A DNA stretch of 28,896 nucleotides from a virus, in IMG/VR virus record IMGVR_UViG_3300031787_000628, positions 1 to 28,896 of that record; one strand, written 5' to 3'. This document shows, one piece after another, positions 13,683 through 22,686 of the stretch. The notes under the pieces were generated by a model, which was not told the origin of the DNA, ran no database searches, and saw nothing but the letters and a program-made list of their open reading frames with translations. Position numbers and translations under genes: made by a program. Every line of letters begins with the position of its first letter. Within the stretch, counting starts at the first letter, position 1.

Positions 13683-13690
13683 CAAATATA
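13683..13690 (-). promoter_or_regulatory. -7 box TATATTTG before gpW-portal operon
   Basis: In the 19-base gap between the spike gene and the gpW-like gene, the minus strand reads TATATTTG, then TAAA, then the ATG at 13678. The element is the same as at the two repeat copies, with the same 4-base distance to the start codon as at copy 1. I see no TTTG at the -33 position. It probably starts a head-module transcript that would run through the portal and, antisense, across the RHH-like gene. Confidence 0.55.
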
Positions 13691-13697
13691 GTTATTT

Positions 13698-14234
13698 TTA
13701 TGAAGTCTTTATTTCATTGATTTTTGCCGGTAAAATATTTGCTGTAGACGGAGACCCGGACGATACAGTAGGGGTTGTTACTACCGGACCAGGAGCTAAC
13801 GGAACAGCATTTGGAACAGGATGGATATGGGTATTGTAAGCTATAACCAAATTATTAAAGTCGGACTTCAACTGATTAAACGCTTGCTCCAACTTACTAT
13901 AACGAACCATGTTATCTGAACTGCCGCCAATCTCAATGTTGCCTGTTTTTTTTAACCAAATATAATTTTTAAGGGTGCCATTATCGTCTGTAGAAAAAAA
14001 TCTCGTTTCTCCAGACTCAGCCAATCTATTTTTATTTATGTAACCCAAAAAAACCTCATCGCCATCAGCTTCAGTTCTTGCATAAACGCCAATTGTTTTT
14101 TTTATCGGATTGCTATCCACGCCATAAGGCGACACTTCTTCTGCTGTTAAAGTATTAGACCTTCCGTTCCATGCCTTAACTACTAATTGTTTTATGTTAT
14201 TAAAACTAGTGCTTGTTACTGATAATAGCTTCAT
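13698..14234 (-). CDS. baseplate spike (Mu gp45 / P2 gpV-like)
   Basis: This 178-residue protein has an N-terminal beta domain with VVKAWNGRSNTLTAEEV and KKTIGVYARTEADGDEVFLGYIN. A beta stretch follows (IWLKKTGNIEIGGSSDN), then a helix (YSKLEQAFNQLKSDFNNLVIAYN) leading to THIHP (His136, His138). In membrane-piercing spikes of contractile phages, a His-x-His near the apex binds iron; the THIHP motif fits that use. A Pro/Ser/Thr-rich tail follows. It overlaps the hub gene by 4 bases (ATGA) and is the last gene of the tail module, as in the Mu order of hub then spike. Confidence 0.72.
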   Translation of the reverse strand: MKLLSVTSTSFNNIKQLVVKAWNGRSNTLTAEEVSPYGVDSNPIKKTIGVYARTEADGDEVFLGYINKNRLAESGETRFFSTDDNGTLKNYIWLKKTGNIEIGGSSDNMVRYSKLEQAFNQLKSDFNNLVIAYNTHIHPVPNAVPLAPGPVVTTPTVSSGSPSTANILPAKINEIKTS

Positions 14235-15400
14235 ATTCTAGGTAAATTTTGGTGAGAGTCTACAAAAAAATTAACTATTTTTTCTTTGCTATAAACAAAG
14301 GTAGGAACACATTTCAACGAAGATGTTTCTTTGTCAGCATCAACATCGAATGTTACTGATTCTATAAACCATCTAACCGATTTGTACAAGAAAATGTTTT
14401 TATTCTTAATACGACATACATTATTTGGACGGATAAACTTATTATTCAATTTGCCTCTATCCAATTTTATTACAAGGTTTATATTTTTTAATTCTTTTCT
14501 TAATTCATTTTCAGCCGCCTCTTGTATTGTAACATCATTTCCAGATGTAAGTATAATTGTCTTTGGCCTATAAACGGCAGCTACTGGAACAAATGGATTT
14601 CTTATTGTATATTCAGCAGCGTTCCCGTTTTCTTTGCCAGCCTGTCTTATTACAGTTATATGAGAGTGCATTTGTTGTCCATTAAAATCAAGAGACATTC
14701 CTATAAAACCAACTGCTTTTTTACTTTGCTCGTTAGTAACATCTATATCAAAAATCGGCGAACTACTAGTGTCAGCTTCTGTTATTAATAAATTACCATC
14801 AGGCGTATGTGATATAACTAAGTTTTGCTGTGTTGCAAGGCCAGTTAAATAAGATTTTATATTTTCGCTTTCTTTTGCGGTAGACTTTGGTATAGAAGTG
14901 TCAACTTTTTGAGATATAGATTTGCCAGCGTTAACAAGAGCAACATCAGAAACGGTTAATTTAAAATGATTTTTTTTACTTCTAATATGAGTGTTAAATT
15001 CATTTAATATCTTTTGGCAGATTTGTCTAAAACTCAACCCGTTACTTTCTAAAGGGTACATCGTAGTGGGTATATCACAATCTTCCAGCACGCCAGCTTT
15101 AGAGTAACCGCCAATAGCCACTAATTGCGGATTTGGCTCGTCCCCAAAAGATTGGGATAACATATATCCACTTATTAGCAATTCGTCATCGTAATAAATA
15201 GAACATTCATGGTAGTGACTAACACAAGCCACCTCAGCGTGCTCGGCATTATTTGGATCAAAATAAAAATCAAAAGCAAAAGTGTCAGCAATAGAATCGT
15301 ACTTCAACTCCATTTTAAATCTGTTGAAATACTTAACGGTCCTTATTACGTCGCCAGTATCAGATTGTCTTGTATTTACTTTTAATACTAAACCAGCCAT
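14231..15400 (-). CDS. baseplate hub (Mu gp44/gpP, P2 gpD-like)
   Basis: This 389-residue protein reads like the Mu P/44 family. It opens with VLKVNTRQSDTGDVIRTVKYFNRFKMELKYDSIADTFAFDFYFDP. The ELLISGYMLSQSFGDEPNPQLVAIGGYSKAGVLEDCDIP segment is typical of that family, in which the extended plane is followed by GYS or GRSKxxxLxDCS. Later NLVISHTPDGNLLITEAD and a GxSLDFNGQQMHSHITVIRQ segment follow. The hub links tube and spike at the baseplate. It precedes the spike gene, as 44 precedes 45 in Mu. Confidence 0.78.
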   Translation of the reverse strand: MAGLVLKVNTRQSDTGDVIRTVKYFNRFKMELKYDSIADTFAFDFYFDPNNAEHAEVACVSHYHECSIYYDDELLISGYMLSQSFGDEPNPQLVAIGGYSKAGVLEDCDIPTTMYPLESNGLSFRQICQKILNEFNTHIRSKKNHFKLTVSDVALVNAGKSISQKVDTSIPKSTAKESENIKSYLTGLATQQNLVISHTPDGNLLITEADTSSSPIFDIDVTNEQSKKAVGFIGMSLDFNGQQMHSHITVIRQAGKENGNAAEYTIRNPFVPVAAVYRPKTIILTSGNDVTIQEAAENELRKELKNINLVIKLDRGKLNNKFIRPNNVCRIKNKNIFLYKSVRWFIESVTFDVDADKETSSLKCVPTFVYSKEKIVNFFVDSHQNLPRI

Positions 15401-16626
15401 TATATGTAATAAATTATTTTAGTTCCTTTATCTATACCAAGCATTTGTCGCCAAGTCAAATTGTTATTCTCCATCAACTCGACCATGTTAGCATCGCTTG
15501 GATCTAAACTATAAAGCAAATGCGTAAGTTTAATTAAATTATTATCTTCAGTAAGAATTAAAGATCTTTCTTGCCTGCCACTTAAAGCTATATCTATTAA
15601 ACTACTTACTGTTAAATTTATAAGATCATTTAACTGACTCATTAAATCAAAACCGGGAATAAAAAATATTGGGTCTGATCCATTGGTGTCCTGAAGAGAA
15701 TCAATGTCGTCCAAAAATAATTTGTAATTAGATAATATAGAGTCTACTATGTTTAAAGCGCTTGTTGAGTTTTTATAATCACCGCTAAGCGGCGTAGATG
15801 CTGCCAAACACATTGATGAAATTAAAGCAGACCCCTGTATTTCGTAAAGTTGCTTAGACGGCACGGTTGATAATCCAATAATTGTTCTTCTTAAATTTAC
15901 AAATTGAGAAGCTAATGTACCAACTCTACTTTTCACATTTGCGGTAAATTTAGACGGCAAAGTTAATAATGAAATAGTAGCCCTCATTGCCAATATAGGA
16001 CTGGCAGTTATAGTATTCACGTAATTAGAAGCTGTACTCAGCGCATTGAAATAATCTTGAGCTTCTTCTGGTATGGTTATTATTTTAACCCCTTGCTTAT
16101 AGCTCTGCTCGTTTGTTAAATTTAAAGTGTTTACATCAGACAAAGACGGCGGTTCAGAAAGTTCAGCTTCAGAAAATAAATCCAAGCTTACTTTCTTCTG
16201 ATCTATACTGTCAACCGGGTCAATTACCGTTATTGGATTTTCATCAGTTATAGTTTCTATAGCAGTTGCAGTTACTTTAGAATAATTCATTGTGGTATTA
16301 TCCACATTCAATGAAAATATCTGAGCCGTGATAACATCATAAAGCGGATGCTCTATTACGCAAGGCCTTGTATCACCGCAAGACTTTGAGAATCGCTTAA
16401 ACTCATCTAAATGATTTGGACCTTGAAAATAAAATTCCAAAGGAAATTTCCTTCCAAGCACTTTTTTCTTGCGAGCATAAGTTCCGTCCACTTCCAAGAA
16501 CGAAAACTCAGAACCATGCCATTCAATTGATTGAGTGGCATTTATCCATATAACATCAAAAATCTTTCCGTCTCCAGTTGTTATGGTTAATTTTTTTTCT
16601 ATTTTATCTTCCCAACTCATTTCCAA
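15400..16626 (-). CDS. Mu gp43/gpN-like baseplate or tail protein
   Basis: This 408-residue protein has an N-terminal domain (about 1-145) with ARKKKVLGRKFPLEFYFQGPNHLDEFKRF and CGDTRPCVIEHPLYDVITAQIFSLNVD. This is the pattern of the DNA_circ_N/Mu N domain: a charge stretch, an FxxGxD-like segment, and a P-x-V-x-HPxxG-like turn. The remainder is mostly helical (YFNALSTASNYVNTITASPIL; KLFLDDIDSLQD). Mu gpN (gp43) is a baseplate protein despite its DNA-circulation name. It starts overlapping the gpZ-like stop and is followed by the hub through a TAATG overlap, as 43-44 in Mu. Confidence 0.62.
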   Translation of the reverse strand: MEMSWEDKIEKKLTITTGDGKIFDVIWINATQSIEWHGSEFSFLEVDGTYARKKKVLGRKFPLEFYFQGPNHLDEFKRFSKSCGDTRPCVIEHPLYDVITAQIFSLNVDNTTMNYSKVTATAIETITDENPITVIDPVDSIDQKKVSLDLFSEAELSEPPSLSDVNTLNLTNEQSYKQGVKIITIPEEAQDYFNALSTASNYVNTITASPILAMRATISLLTLPSKFTANVKSRVGTLASQFVNLRRTIIGLSTVPSKQLYEIQGSALISSMCLAASTPLSGDYKNSTSALNIVDSILSNYKLFLDDIDSLQDTNGSDPIFFIPGFDLMSQLNDLINLTVSSLIDIALSGRQERSLILTEDNNLIKLTHLLYSLDPSDANMVELMENNNLTWRQMLGIDKGTKIIYYI

Positions 16627-17342
16627 ACTTTTGCTAATTGGCGTTCGCCTTGTTTAATATAAAAATCGTCAAGCTTCTTTTGAGTATTCAAAGAAGCCTC
16701 TTGCATAAAATTAGTTGGATTTACTTTTACATTCCTTCCTTTTTTAAATGAATATAAAGGCGTGGCCTTAAAATTTGCTTTTTTACTTTTTAAATTACTT
16801 TTTGGAGCAGTATCAATTCTAAACAAAATATCATTTCTTAAAACAAAACCGCCACGTCCAGCAACAGAGGCTGCAATGACAAATTTTTCTTTTTGACTTT
16901 TGCCTACTGAATCCTTTACATTTATTATCTTATTAATTTTACTTAATCTTGCATTTGTTTTAACTAAACCGGTATGTGTTTTTCCTTTACGAGCAAAAAC
17001 GGTTGGGATAAAACTTTTTTTATCAATCGCTCCGCCATGCTCTTGCTCTTCTAAGTCATCTACAGAATGGTTTGATCCACCCCTAGAAACAAATCCAACG
17101 GACGCAGCCATGGAGCTAATATTAAAGCCAGTAGCTTTTTGATAAGTGCTATTTGCTTTAAAAAAATTCTTTTCACGATTAATAAAATTATTTCTTGAAG
17201 ACTTCAACATAGTATCTGTCTTAACATTATAGACAGCATCGTTCAATGTGCCGCATACAGCCGCCGGAAGCGCTGACTTCCTTAGTTTCTCTAACTTATT
17301 AGTCATTGAAACTACAGCGTCTGTATTAATGTTAATTCTCAT
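16617..17342 (-). CDS. gpZ-like / tail-completion protein
   Basis: This 241-residue basic protein has an N-terminal helix (AVVSMTNKLEKLRKSALPAAVCGTLNDAVYNVKTDTML), then NNFINREKNFFKANSTYQKATGFN. The LNxxAxxxKT...F.xRxxFFKxxS layout matches the Minor_tail_Z (gpZ) family of phage tail proteins. The C-terminal part has FVIAASVAGRGGFVLRNDILFRI and RNVKVNPTNFMQEASLN. gpZ-like proteins are connected with tail termination and head-tail joining. Its location inside the baseplate module is unusual for that role. It starts in a TAATG overlap with the fibre gene. Confidence 0.55.
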   Translation of the reverse strand: MRININTDAVVSMTNKLEKLRKSALPAAVCGTLNDAVYNVKTDTMLKSSRNNFINREKNFFKANSTYQKATGFNISSMAASVGFVSRGGSNHSVDDLEEQEHGGAIDKKSFIPTVFARKGKTHTGLVKTNARLSKINKIINVKDSVGKSQKEKFVIAASVAGRGGFVLRNDILFRIDTAPKSNLKSKKANFKATPLYSFKKGRNVKVNPTNFMQEASLNTQKKLDDFYIKQGERQLAKVWK

Positions 17343-18205
17343 TAATCAATATTAAAAACAATACCATCAACCGCAACCGTAACGGCTGGCCCTGTTAATG
17401 CTCCTAATTGAGCAGAAACGTTTCCGTTTGTAGCAACTGTCATTTGAACAGGAACATAAACCGCACCGTCCAAAACCATTTGAGTAAAATACCTATTACT
17501 AGTTGGTCTATAACCAACCGGTAGATTGAATATCACTCCGTTAGCCAAAGAGGCATTTGTAACCAAACCCTGAATAGTAACAGTACCCTCACCGTCTATT
17601 CTGTACTTAACAGTAGATACAGCAGACCAGCTATTTAAAAATGCAGACACGGTAACTGGAGGTGGAACATATCTGTAGATCCTATTAACCACCCACATTC
17701 CAATTCCAACGGAAGTGAGTTCTATCTCATCAAACATTTTTAATACAAAAGGAACTCCAGACGGCGTTATAGTATCTCCGCCTTGAACTATTATAGTAAG
17801 ATCGCTAGATGAAACATTCTTTATATTTAATTTTTTAGTAGCGTTATTTATACTAGCTAACGGAAGGGTAAATGTTCCCGCAAAAAAGCTAAAAAAATAA
17901 CTAACCGAACCAAAATTATCATCAGTTAAAGTGGCGCTATTCGAATAAGTATAAATATTTTTATAAGCCGCTATCGTCTGAAGAAGTGCTTGATGTAACT
18001 GCCAGCCATTAGCTCCATTATCGACAAGGTTGTTTGGAATTAAACCGCTTCGGTACATCATTCTATCAAAGAACTGAATGTAGTCTCCGAGCGTATCTTC
18101 ATTTAAAGGCGTGCCGTCATTCAGTCCGGTATTATCTTTTGACCTTCCATAGTTCCACGGATATACGGCTGGATCAACATTTGTTTTTGTTATTAATGGT
18201 CTCAT
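17342..18205 (-). CDS. short tail fibre / adhesin-like protein
   Basis: This 287-residue protein has an N-terminal segment (NVDPAVYPWNYGRSKDNTGLNDGTPLNEDTLGDYIQFFDRMMY) typical of the attachment region of short phage tail fibres. The C-terminal domain, with VKYRIDGEGTVTIQGLVTNASLANGVIFNLPVGYRPTSNRYF, is a common jelly-roll-type knob (LPxGYRP motif) in tail fibres of many phages. It lies directly after the gp48-like baseplate gene, where Mu places its fibre gene. It starts 10 bases after the upstream stop. It probably contacts the host surface. Confidence 0.75.
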   Translation of the reverse strand: MRPLITKTNVDPAVYPWNYGRSKDNTGLNDGTPLNEDTLGDYIQFFDRMMYRSGLIPNNLVDNGANGWQLHQALLQTIAAYKNIYTYSNSATLTDDNFGSVSYFFSFFAGTFTLPLASINNATKKLNIKNVSSSDLTIIVQGGDTITPSGVPFVLKMFDEIELTSVGIGMWVVNRIYRYVPPPVTVSAFLNSWSAVSTVKYRIDGEGTVTIQGLVTNASLANGVIFNLPVGYRPTSNRYFTQMVLDGAVYVPVQMTVATNGNVSAQLGALTGPAVTVAVDGIVFNID

Positions 18206-18215
18206 TTTTTTTGTA

Positions 18216-18923
18216 TTAATAGTAATTTACAAGTAAAAATCCAACGGTCTGAACTTGCTTTATATTTAAAATCAATTGTCTAAATTCTTCTTTTCTTGAT
18301 AAAGGAATAGTAACGTAGTTTCCTAAAGGCGCTCCGCCAATAAAAAAAGTACTTCTCAAATTATTACCTATATTAAAATTATTATCAGCTTGCTCATCAA
18401 TGCTATTAACTATCAAACTCGTATAACCACCACCCATTTGAGTATCACCAAATTGCTTGTCCCCAAATTGAAACAAAGAAAAAAGATTAGGACTAACACT
18501 CACTGGATTGTTTTGACTAAAACCAGTAGGGTAAAGATAATTAATATTTTCAAAAACATAAACAGGAAAACCAGCAAGTTGTAATTGAGATTGTAAATAA
18601 AGATAATGCCCTTTTGCAGGGTTAGCTCCAGGCGCTTGCATTTTTCTAGCAATAGCTTGTTTTCTTAAAGCCAACGGCGTTAACTGGTTTGTTATTAACC
18701 CTAATCTTCTTTCCCAATCCGTAGCGTCATCAACTGTAAAATCAGGGTTATCAGGCAGCAGACTAGTTAATATAGCCGTAGCGTCATTGTACGCTCTCGC
18801 TTCACTTATAATTAAAGATTTATGAAGCGTTTCAAACCAGCCGCCAAAAGGCATTTTCCATGCTCTTCCAGTAGGGTATAATTGTCTGGTTAGTTTTAAT
18901 ATTTTATCTTCAATGTAAAGCAT
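18216..18923 (-). CDS. baseplate protein, Mu gp48/YmfQ (DUF2313) family
   Basis: This 235-residue protein opens with LTRQLYPTGRAWKMPFGGWFETLH (PTGRAW at 17-22), the hallmark of the DUF2313/YmfQ family of Mu-like baseplate proteins. The middle reads DDATDWERRLGLITNQLTPLALRKQAIARKMQAPGANPAKGHYLYLQSQLQLAGF, where the family's W-E...LGL...RR..I..K....GG pattern is visible. It connects baseplate wedges and fibres in Mu-like tails. The gene starts in a TAATG overlap with the J-like gene and precedes a fibre gene, as 47-48-49 in Mu. Confidence 0.83.
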   Translation of the reverse strand: MLYIEDKILKLTRQLYPTGRAWKMPFGGWFETLHKSLIISEARAYNDATAILTSLLPDNPDFTVDDATDWERRLGLITNQLTPLALRKQAIARKMQAPGANPAKGHYLYLQSQLQLAGFPVYVFENINYLYPTGFSQNNPVSVSPNLFSLFQFGDKQFGDTQMGGGYTSLIVNSIDEQADNNFNIGNNLRSTFFIGGAPLGNYVTIPLSRKEEFRQLILNIKQVQTVGFLLVNYY

Positions 18924-20098
18924 TAGTTATATGTTACAGCAGGATTTAAGTAAGGTATATCTCCGTTAATAAATGTATAAGAACTAAGCGGTAATCCGTT
19001 TACTGTAAAACTAACGCTTGAGAAAGTAGATCCCGGAATTGCTGTTATTATTGAGGCTATTAACTTGTTATTGTCCAATATATCATTTTTGTCTATCGCA
19101 AGATCAGCAGCAGCTACAAACGGCCTTATCAAACTTATAGTATTTGTAATTGCAGTTAATAAAAGAGTTTGTTTTGCCGGCGTCAGTGATTGATACCCGG
19201 TTATTGTAACAACTATTGTTTTTATTGTTACGGGCAAGTAATAAACCATCACTTGCAATGGACGTCTACCATTTTGATTAACCGGCAAAGATGTATCTGG
19301 ACTAAAGTTAACTACCTGCTCCACGTTAGACAATATCAAAGAGGATGGAGTCCCTTTGCCATCAACTGAATCAACAATAGTAGCTTCTACAAATAAATTT
19401 ATTTGACCTTGGAATCCAGACTTTGCATAAGGATAAACTTTTTTTACACCCTGAGCGTCTTGAGACCAAAGTCTATAATCCGTGGCCGCTCCGCCTTGAG
19501 CCTCTAATCTATAAGATAATATAACTGCATTACGGTAAACCTCAGTATCTTCAGCCGCAAGCGGTTGAATAAATTCACTTATAACAGATGCCGAGCCAGT
19601 ATCACTATTAACTAAAGGTATAGGTGCCGTTGGAGTTAACGTATTGCCGGTCTCTAGTTTTCCTGCAGTGCCTAGCGTCAAACACCTAACAGTTATGGAA
19701 TCAACAGCAGAAACTAAAGTATAAGCTGAGTCGAGCATGTAAAGCACGCCTTTACTATAAGCATCGTCGTCACTTTTAAATGTTGAATTTGCAGGTATAA
19801 CAGCTCCAATCTGACCAGTAACCTGTATAACATATTGTCCAGCAACAGCAGGGAATGGCGCTCTTCCTAACTTTATCATGCCAAATCTTAAAAGCGTCTC
19901 ATAATCTGCAGTATCAGGCGCTACGTTTTTTTGAAGCAACGCTATTGCTAAATAATAAAGTTTTAGCTTTCCAGCTTGAACAGCAGCAAGACATCTTAAA
20001 ACAGCTTTACCAAAAGGATTGATGTTTACACCAAATTGGGTATTCATGTCGCTAATGATGCCGTTAAAAATCTGAGTAGTAGTTGGTATTGTTATCAT
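18923..20098 (-). CDS. baseplate J / Mu gp47-like wedge protein
   Basis: This 391-residue protein starts with a helical region (TQIFNGIISDMNTQFGVNINPFGKAVLRCLAAVQAGKLKLYYLAIALLQKNV). It then shows LLRFGMIKLGRAPFPAVAGQYVIQVTGQIGAVIPANSTFKSD, the characteristic baseplate-J segment in which a GxxIPxGTxF-like stretch precedes a strand. Later YRLWSQDAQGVKKVYPY and SLTPAKQTLLLTAITNTISLIRPF follow the family order. These proteins form wedge arms of contractile tail baseplates. It overlaps both neighbours (ATGA before, TAATG after), a fixed translation chain. Confidence 0.88.
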   Translation of the reverse strand: MITIPTTTQIFNGIISDMNTQFGVNINPFGKAVLRCLAAVQAGKLKLYYLAIALLQKNVAPDTADYETLLRFGMIKLGRAPFPAVAGQYVIQVTGQIGAVIPANSTFKSDDDAYSKGVLYMLDSAYTLVSAVDSITVRCLTLGTAGKLETGNTLTPTAPIPLVNSDTGSASVISEFIQPLAAEDTEVYRNAVILSYRLEAQGGAATDYRLWSQDAQGVKKVYPYAKSGFQGQINLFVEATIVDSVDGKGTPSSLILSNVEQVVNFSPDTSLPVNQNGRRPLQVMVYYLPVTIKTIVVTITGYQSLTPAKQTLLLTAITNTISLIRPFVAAADLAIDKNDILDNNKLIASIITAIPGSTFSSVSFTVNGLPLSSYTFINGDIPYLNPAVTYN

Positions 20099-20586
20099 AT
20101 AAAAAAATCTTCATTAAAATCATTTGCGAAAAAGTCACCAGTTGCCTTTTTTATAAAATTTATTATAGCAATTTTTTGTTCACCAGTTGGATATTTTATT
20201 CTAATCTCAACAGTAACCTTGTTTGTCTCTGGAATGGAAACGGAAACAGTAATTTCTATTCCAGCATCCTCCATGAATTTAAGATCTGTTTTTATTGCAT
20301 TCTCAATTTTAATTCTACCGGCGCTAGTTAAAGGAGTGCTACTTAAAACCCTCTCCGTGTTAGAATTAAATTGATGAGAAATAATTGCTGGAAATAATAA
20401 AGCATTTGCCCAAAAATCATTTGATTGAGCAACTGTAACTATCGCCTCAGTATTTTGCTCTATATTGCCACCAAACATTCCAAGATAACCTTGATTTTCA
20501 TTGCCGTAAATAACCCCAATATCGTTACCGACCTTTTGAAGATCACCACCGTTTAATGTTTCTATTATAGCTAAATCAAATCCCAT
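20095..20586 (-). CDS. baseplate protein, Mu gp46-like
   Basis: This 163-residue protein begins with GFDLAIIETLNGGDLQKVGNDI, then QSNDFWANALLFPAIISHQFNSNTERVLSSTPLTSAGRIKIENAIKTDLKFM. The C-terminal part (GIEITVSVSIPETNKVTVEIRIKYPTGEQKIAIINF) is a beta strand pair of the gp25/gp46-like fold, in which a strand, a turn and a strand follow a helix. It lies just before the J-like protein, as in Mu 46-47. It would form part of the baseplate wedge. The sequence is short and divergent, so the call relies mostly on order and layout. Confidence 0.68.
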   Translation of the reverse strand: MGFDLAIIETLNGGDLQKVGNDIGVIYGNENQGYLGMFGGNIEQNTEAIVTVAQSNDFWANALLFPAIISHQFNSNTERVLSSTPLTSAGRIKIENAIKTDLKFMEDAGIEITVSVSIPETNKVTVEIRIKYPTGEQKIAIINFIKKATGDFFANDFNEDFFI

Positions 20587-20587
20587 T

Positions 20588-22684
20588 TTATTTTTTAGTG
20601 CTCATTGTTGAAGTCATCTTAGGCATTATAGTGAAATTTTTATTATTTCCATTGCCAGCATCCACCGGAACATTACCATCGTTTTTAATTGTGATAGTAG
20701 CATTAGCATTTGCGTTATTTGTTGTAGTTGTATTTTCTGCTTGAGCAACTTTTGTACTTTGAAAATTCATAGCATCCTTAACGCCAGGTTGAGAAGTTAC
20801 CATTTTCATAGCCCAAGAACTTTCAAGATCTTTAATTTTTTGTTGACGATTTGCAGATTGAGCAGCTTCACTACCACCAACATCTGCCGTACTTCCTTTT
20901 CTGGTTAATACATTATCAGTATAAAGAGCAGCATTCATAGCAGATAAATTTGCTAACGACTGATTTTCTTTAATATAATTTTGCCTATCCTTAGCACCTT
21001 GTGCCATTTTCTTTTTCTCATTGGCATAGGCAACGTCAGACATTCCACCGGTTGCGTTCTGAAAACCATACCAAATGATTTTCATTCCGTCAACAGTAGT
21101 AGCAAATGCATTCGACATTACGCCCCACATTGATTTTGCTTGGTAGACAAAAGCATCAATAGAATAACCCATTCCAGTCATCATTATATCCCACTGCTCA
21201 CCCCATCCTTTATATTGACTAGCTAAATAAGCCAATCCAGCAACTAACCCAGCAACAGCCGCTATAACTAATCCTATTGGATTCGCACTCATTGCAGCGT
21301 TCCATAACCACTGAGCGGCTGTAACTGCTTTTGTAGACCATTCATAAGCTTTTAATGCCAATGCGCTTTTACCAACCGCTACTGATACAATTCCGGTTAA
21401 CGCTCCCTGAATACCTAAAGCAATATTTAAACCGCCAGTAACTATAGAGGTCGCTATTATTGAAGCCTTCCATAATGCAAAAAACTTTAATACACCAAGT
21501 CCAACACCTACAATTTCACCTAAACTATCTGTTACAAAACGAATAGCACTTTTAGCACGCTCCAATCCTGAACTTGCAGCATCGCTACTGGTCAACATAT
21601 TGGACCAAGAGTTTTTTAATTCTGAAATAGCATTAGATAACGTATTTGAATTTAAAGCAGCTTGTTCGCTTGCCTTTCCAGTACTTCGTATCTTCAATAA
21701 GTACTTATCATAAGTGCCTAATTGATTAAATATAACCTGACCAGCAGTAACGTTTTCTTTTCCAAAAACACTAACCATTTTAATCGGGTCCTTAGATATT
21801 TTAGAAAGTTCGTGTAACCTTGCGGATAAACTCTGAGTCTTATCCATCAAAAAATTCATATTAACACCAGAAGAAACCATGTCCGCCTGAGCCTTCGCAT
21901 CAAGCCCGCCAGCAGCAGAAATTGCTGTTAATAAATTTCTGGCACCAACAGCAATTTTATCCTTAGACATTTGAATACCCAGCGCTTCAATTAAAGCTGT
22001 AGACTCTGCAAGATCAACATTCATATTTTTAGCAGTAGCTCCAAACTCTTGTAGATACCCAGCCGCCTCGCTCGTTCTAACACTACCAACAATTTCACCA
22101 GCAGTTAAAATGTTTACAGACTTAGCAGCGTCCTCAGCTTTTAATCCAAACTGATTCATTATAGAAGTTAGATTTTCTAATGTCGGCTGCAATTCTGTTC
22201 TACCAGCTTTGGACAACATAATACCAGCCTCGGCAATTTGTCTTAACCCTTTCGGATCTTCTAAGTATTGAGACATTGCTGATCCAATAGTCTCAAAACT
22301 ACTCGCTACATCAATTGCGCTTTTTCTGCTTGACCCAGCTAATGAATTAATTTCTTTTTTGAAACCAACCATTTCCATATTACTAACACCGGTAACAGCT
22401 TGCAAACTTTGCATCGCTGTTTCATAATCCATTATGGAATCAATGGAACTTTTACCTAAAGCAAAAGCGCTACCAACAACAGCAGCAGTACTAGCCATTG
22501 TTAATAATTGTTTTGAAGCTGAACTTAAACCCGGAGTTAATTTTCTAAACGCTCTTTCACTTCTGGCACCCAACGCTTCAGCCTTTTGAGTGAAACCGTC
22601 AAGTCCTCTACCCATACTACGAAGCGATGGAGACATCTTGTCTTCAGCAGTAAATATACTAGGTATTATGAGAGGCTTTGCCAT
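20588..22684 (-). CDS. tail tape measure protein
   Basis: This 698-residue, strongly helical protein begins with IPSIFTAEDKMSPSLRSMGRGLDGFTQKAEAL. Residues about 80-280 carry the PhageMin_Tail/TP901 core pattern (MDYETAMQSLQAVTGV; IDVASSFETIGSAMSQYL; GRTELQPTLENLTSIMNQFGL). Hydrophobic glycine-rich segments at about 385-430 and 455-490 follow. The C-terminal tail is Asn-rich. The protein sets tail length and lies inside the tube. Length suggests a rather short tail, about 100 nm at the common rule of roughly 0.15 nm per residue, which is only indicative. It begins two bases after the -1-frame stop of the chaperone. Confidence 0.92.
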   Translation of the reverse strand: MAKPLIIPSIFTAEDKMSPSLRSMGRGLDGFTQKAEALGARSERAFRKLTPGLSSASKQLLTMASTAAVVGSAFALGKSSIDSIMDYETAMQSLQAVTGVSNMEMVGFKKEINSLAGSSRKSAIDVASSFETIGSAMSQYLEDPKGLRQIAEAGIMLSKAGRTELQPTLENLTSIMNQFGLKAEDAAKSVNILTAGEIVGSVRTSEAAGYLQEFGATAKNMNVDLAESTALIEALGIQMSKDKIAVGARNLLTAISAAGGLDAKAQADMVSSGVNMNFLMDKTQSLSARLHELSKISKDPIKMVSVFGKENVTAGQVIFNQLGTYDKYLLKIRSTGKASEQAALNSNTLSNAISELKNSWSNMLTSSDAASSGLERAKSAIRFVTDSLGEIVGVGLGVLKFFALWKASIIATSIVTGGLNIALGIQGALTGIVSVAVGKSALALKAYEWSTKAVTAAQWLWNAAMSANPIGLVIAAVAGLVAGLAYLASQYKGWGEQWDIMMTGMGYSIDAFVYQAKSMWGVMSNAFATTVDGMKIIWYGFQNATGGMSDVAYANEKKKMAQGAKDRQNYIKENQSLANLSAMNAALYTDNVLTRKGSTADVGGSEAAQSANRQQKIKDLESSWAMKMVTSQPGVKDAMNFQSTKVAQAENTTTTNNANANATITIKNDGNVPVDAGNGNNKNFTIMPKMTSTMSTKK

Positions 22685-22686
22685 TG

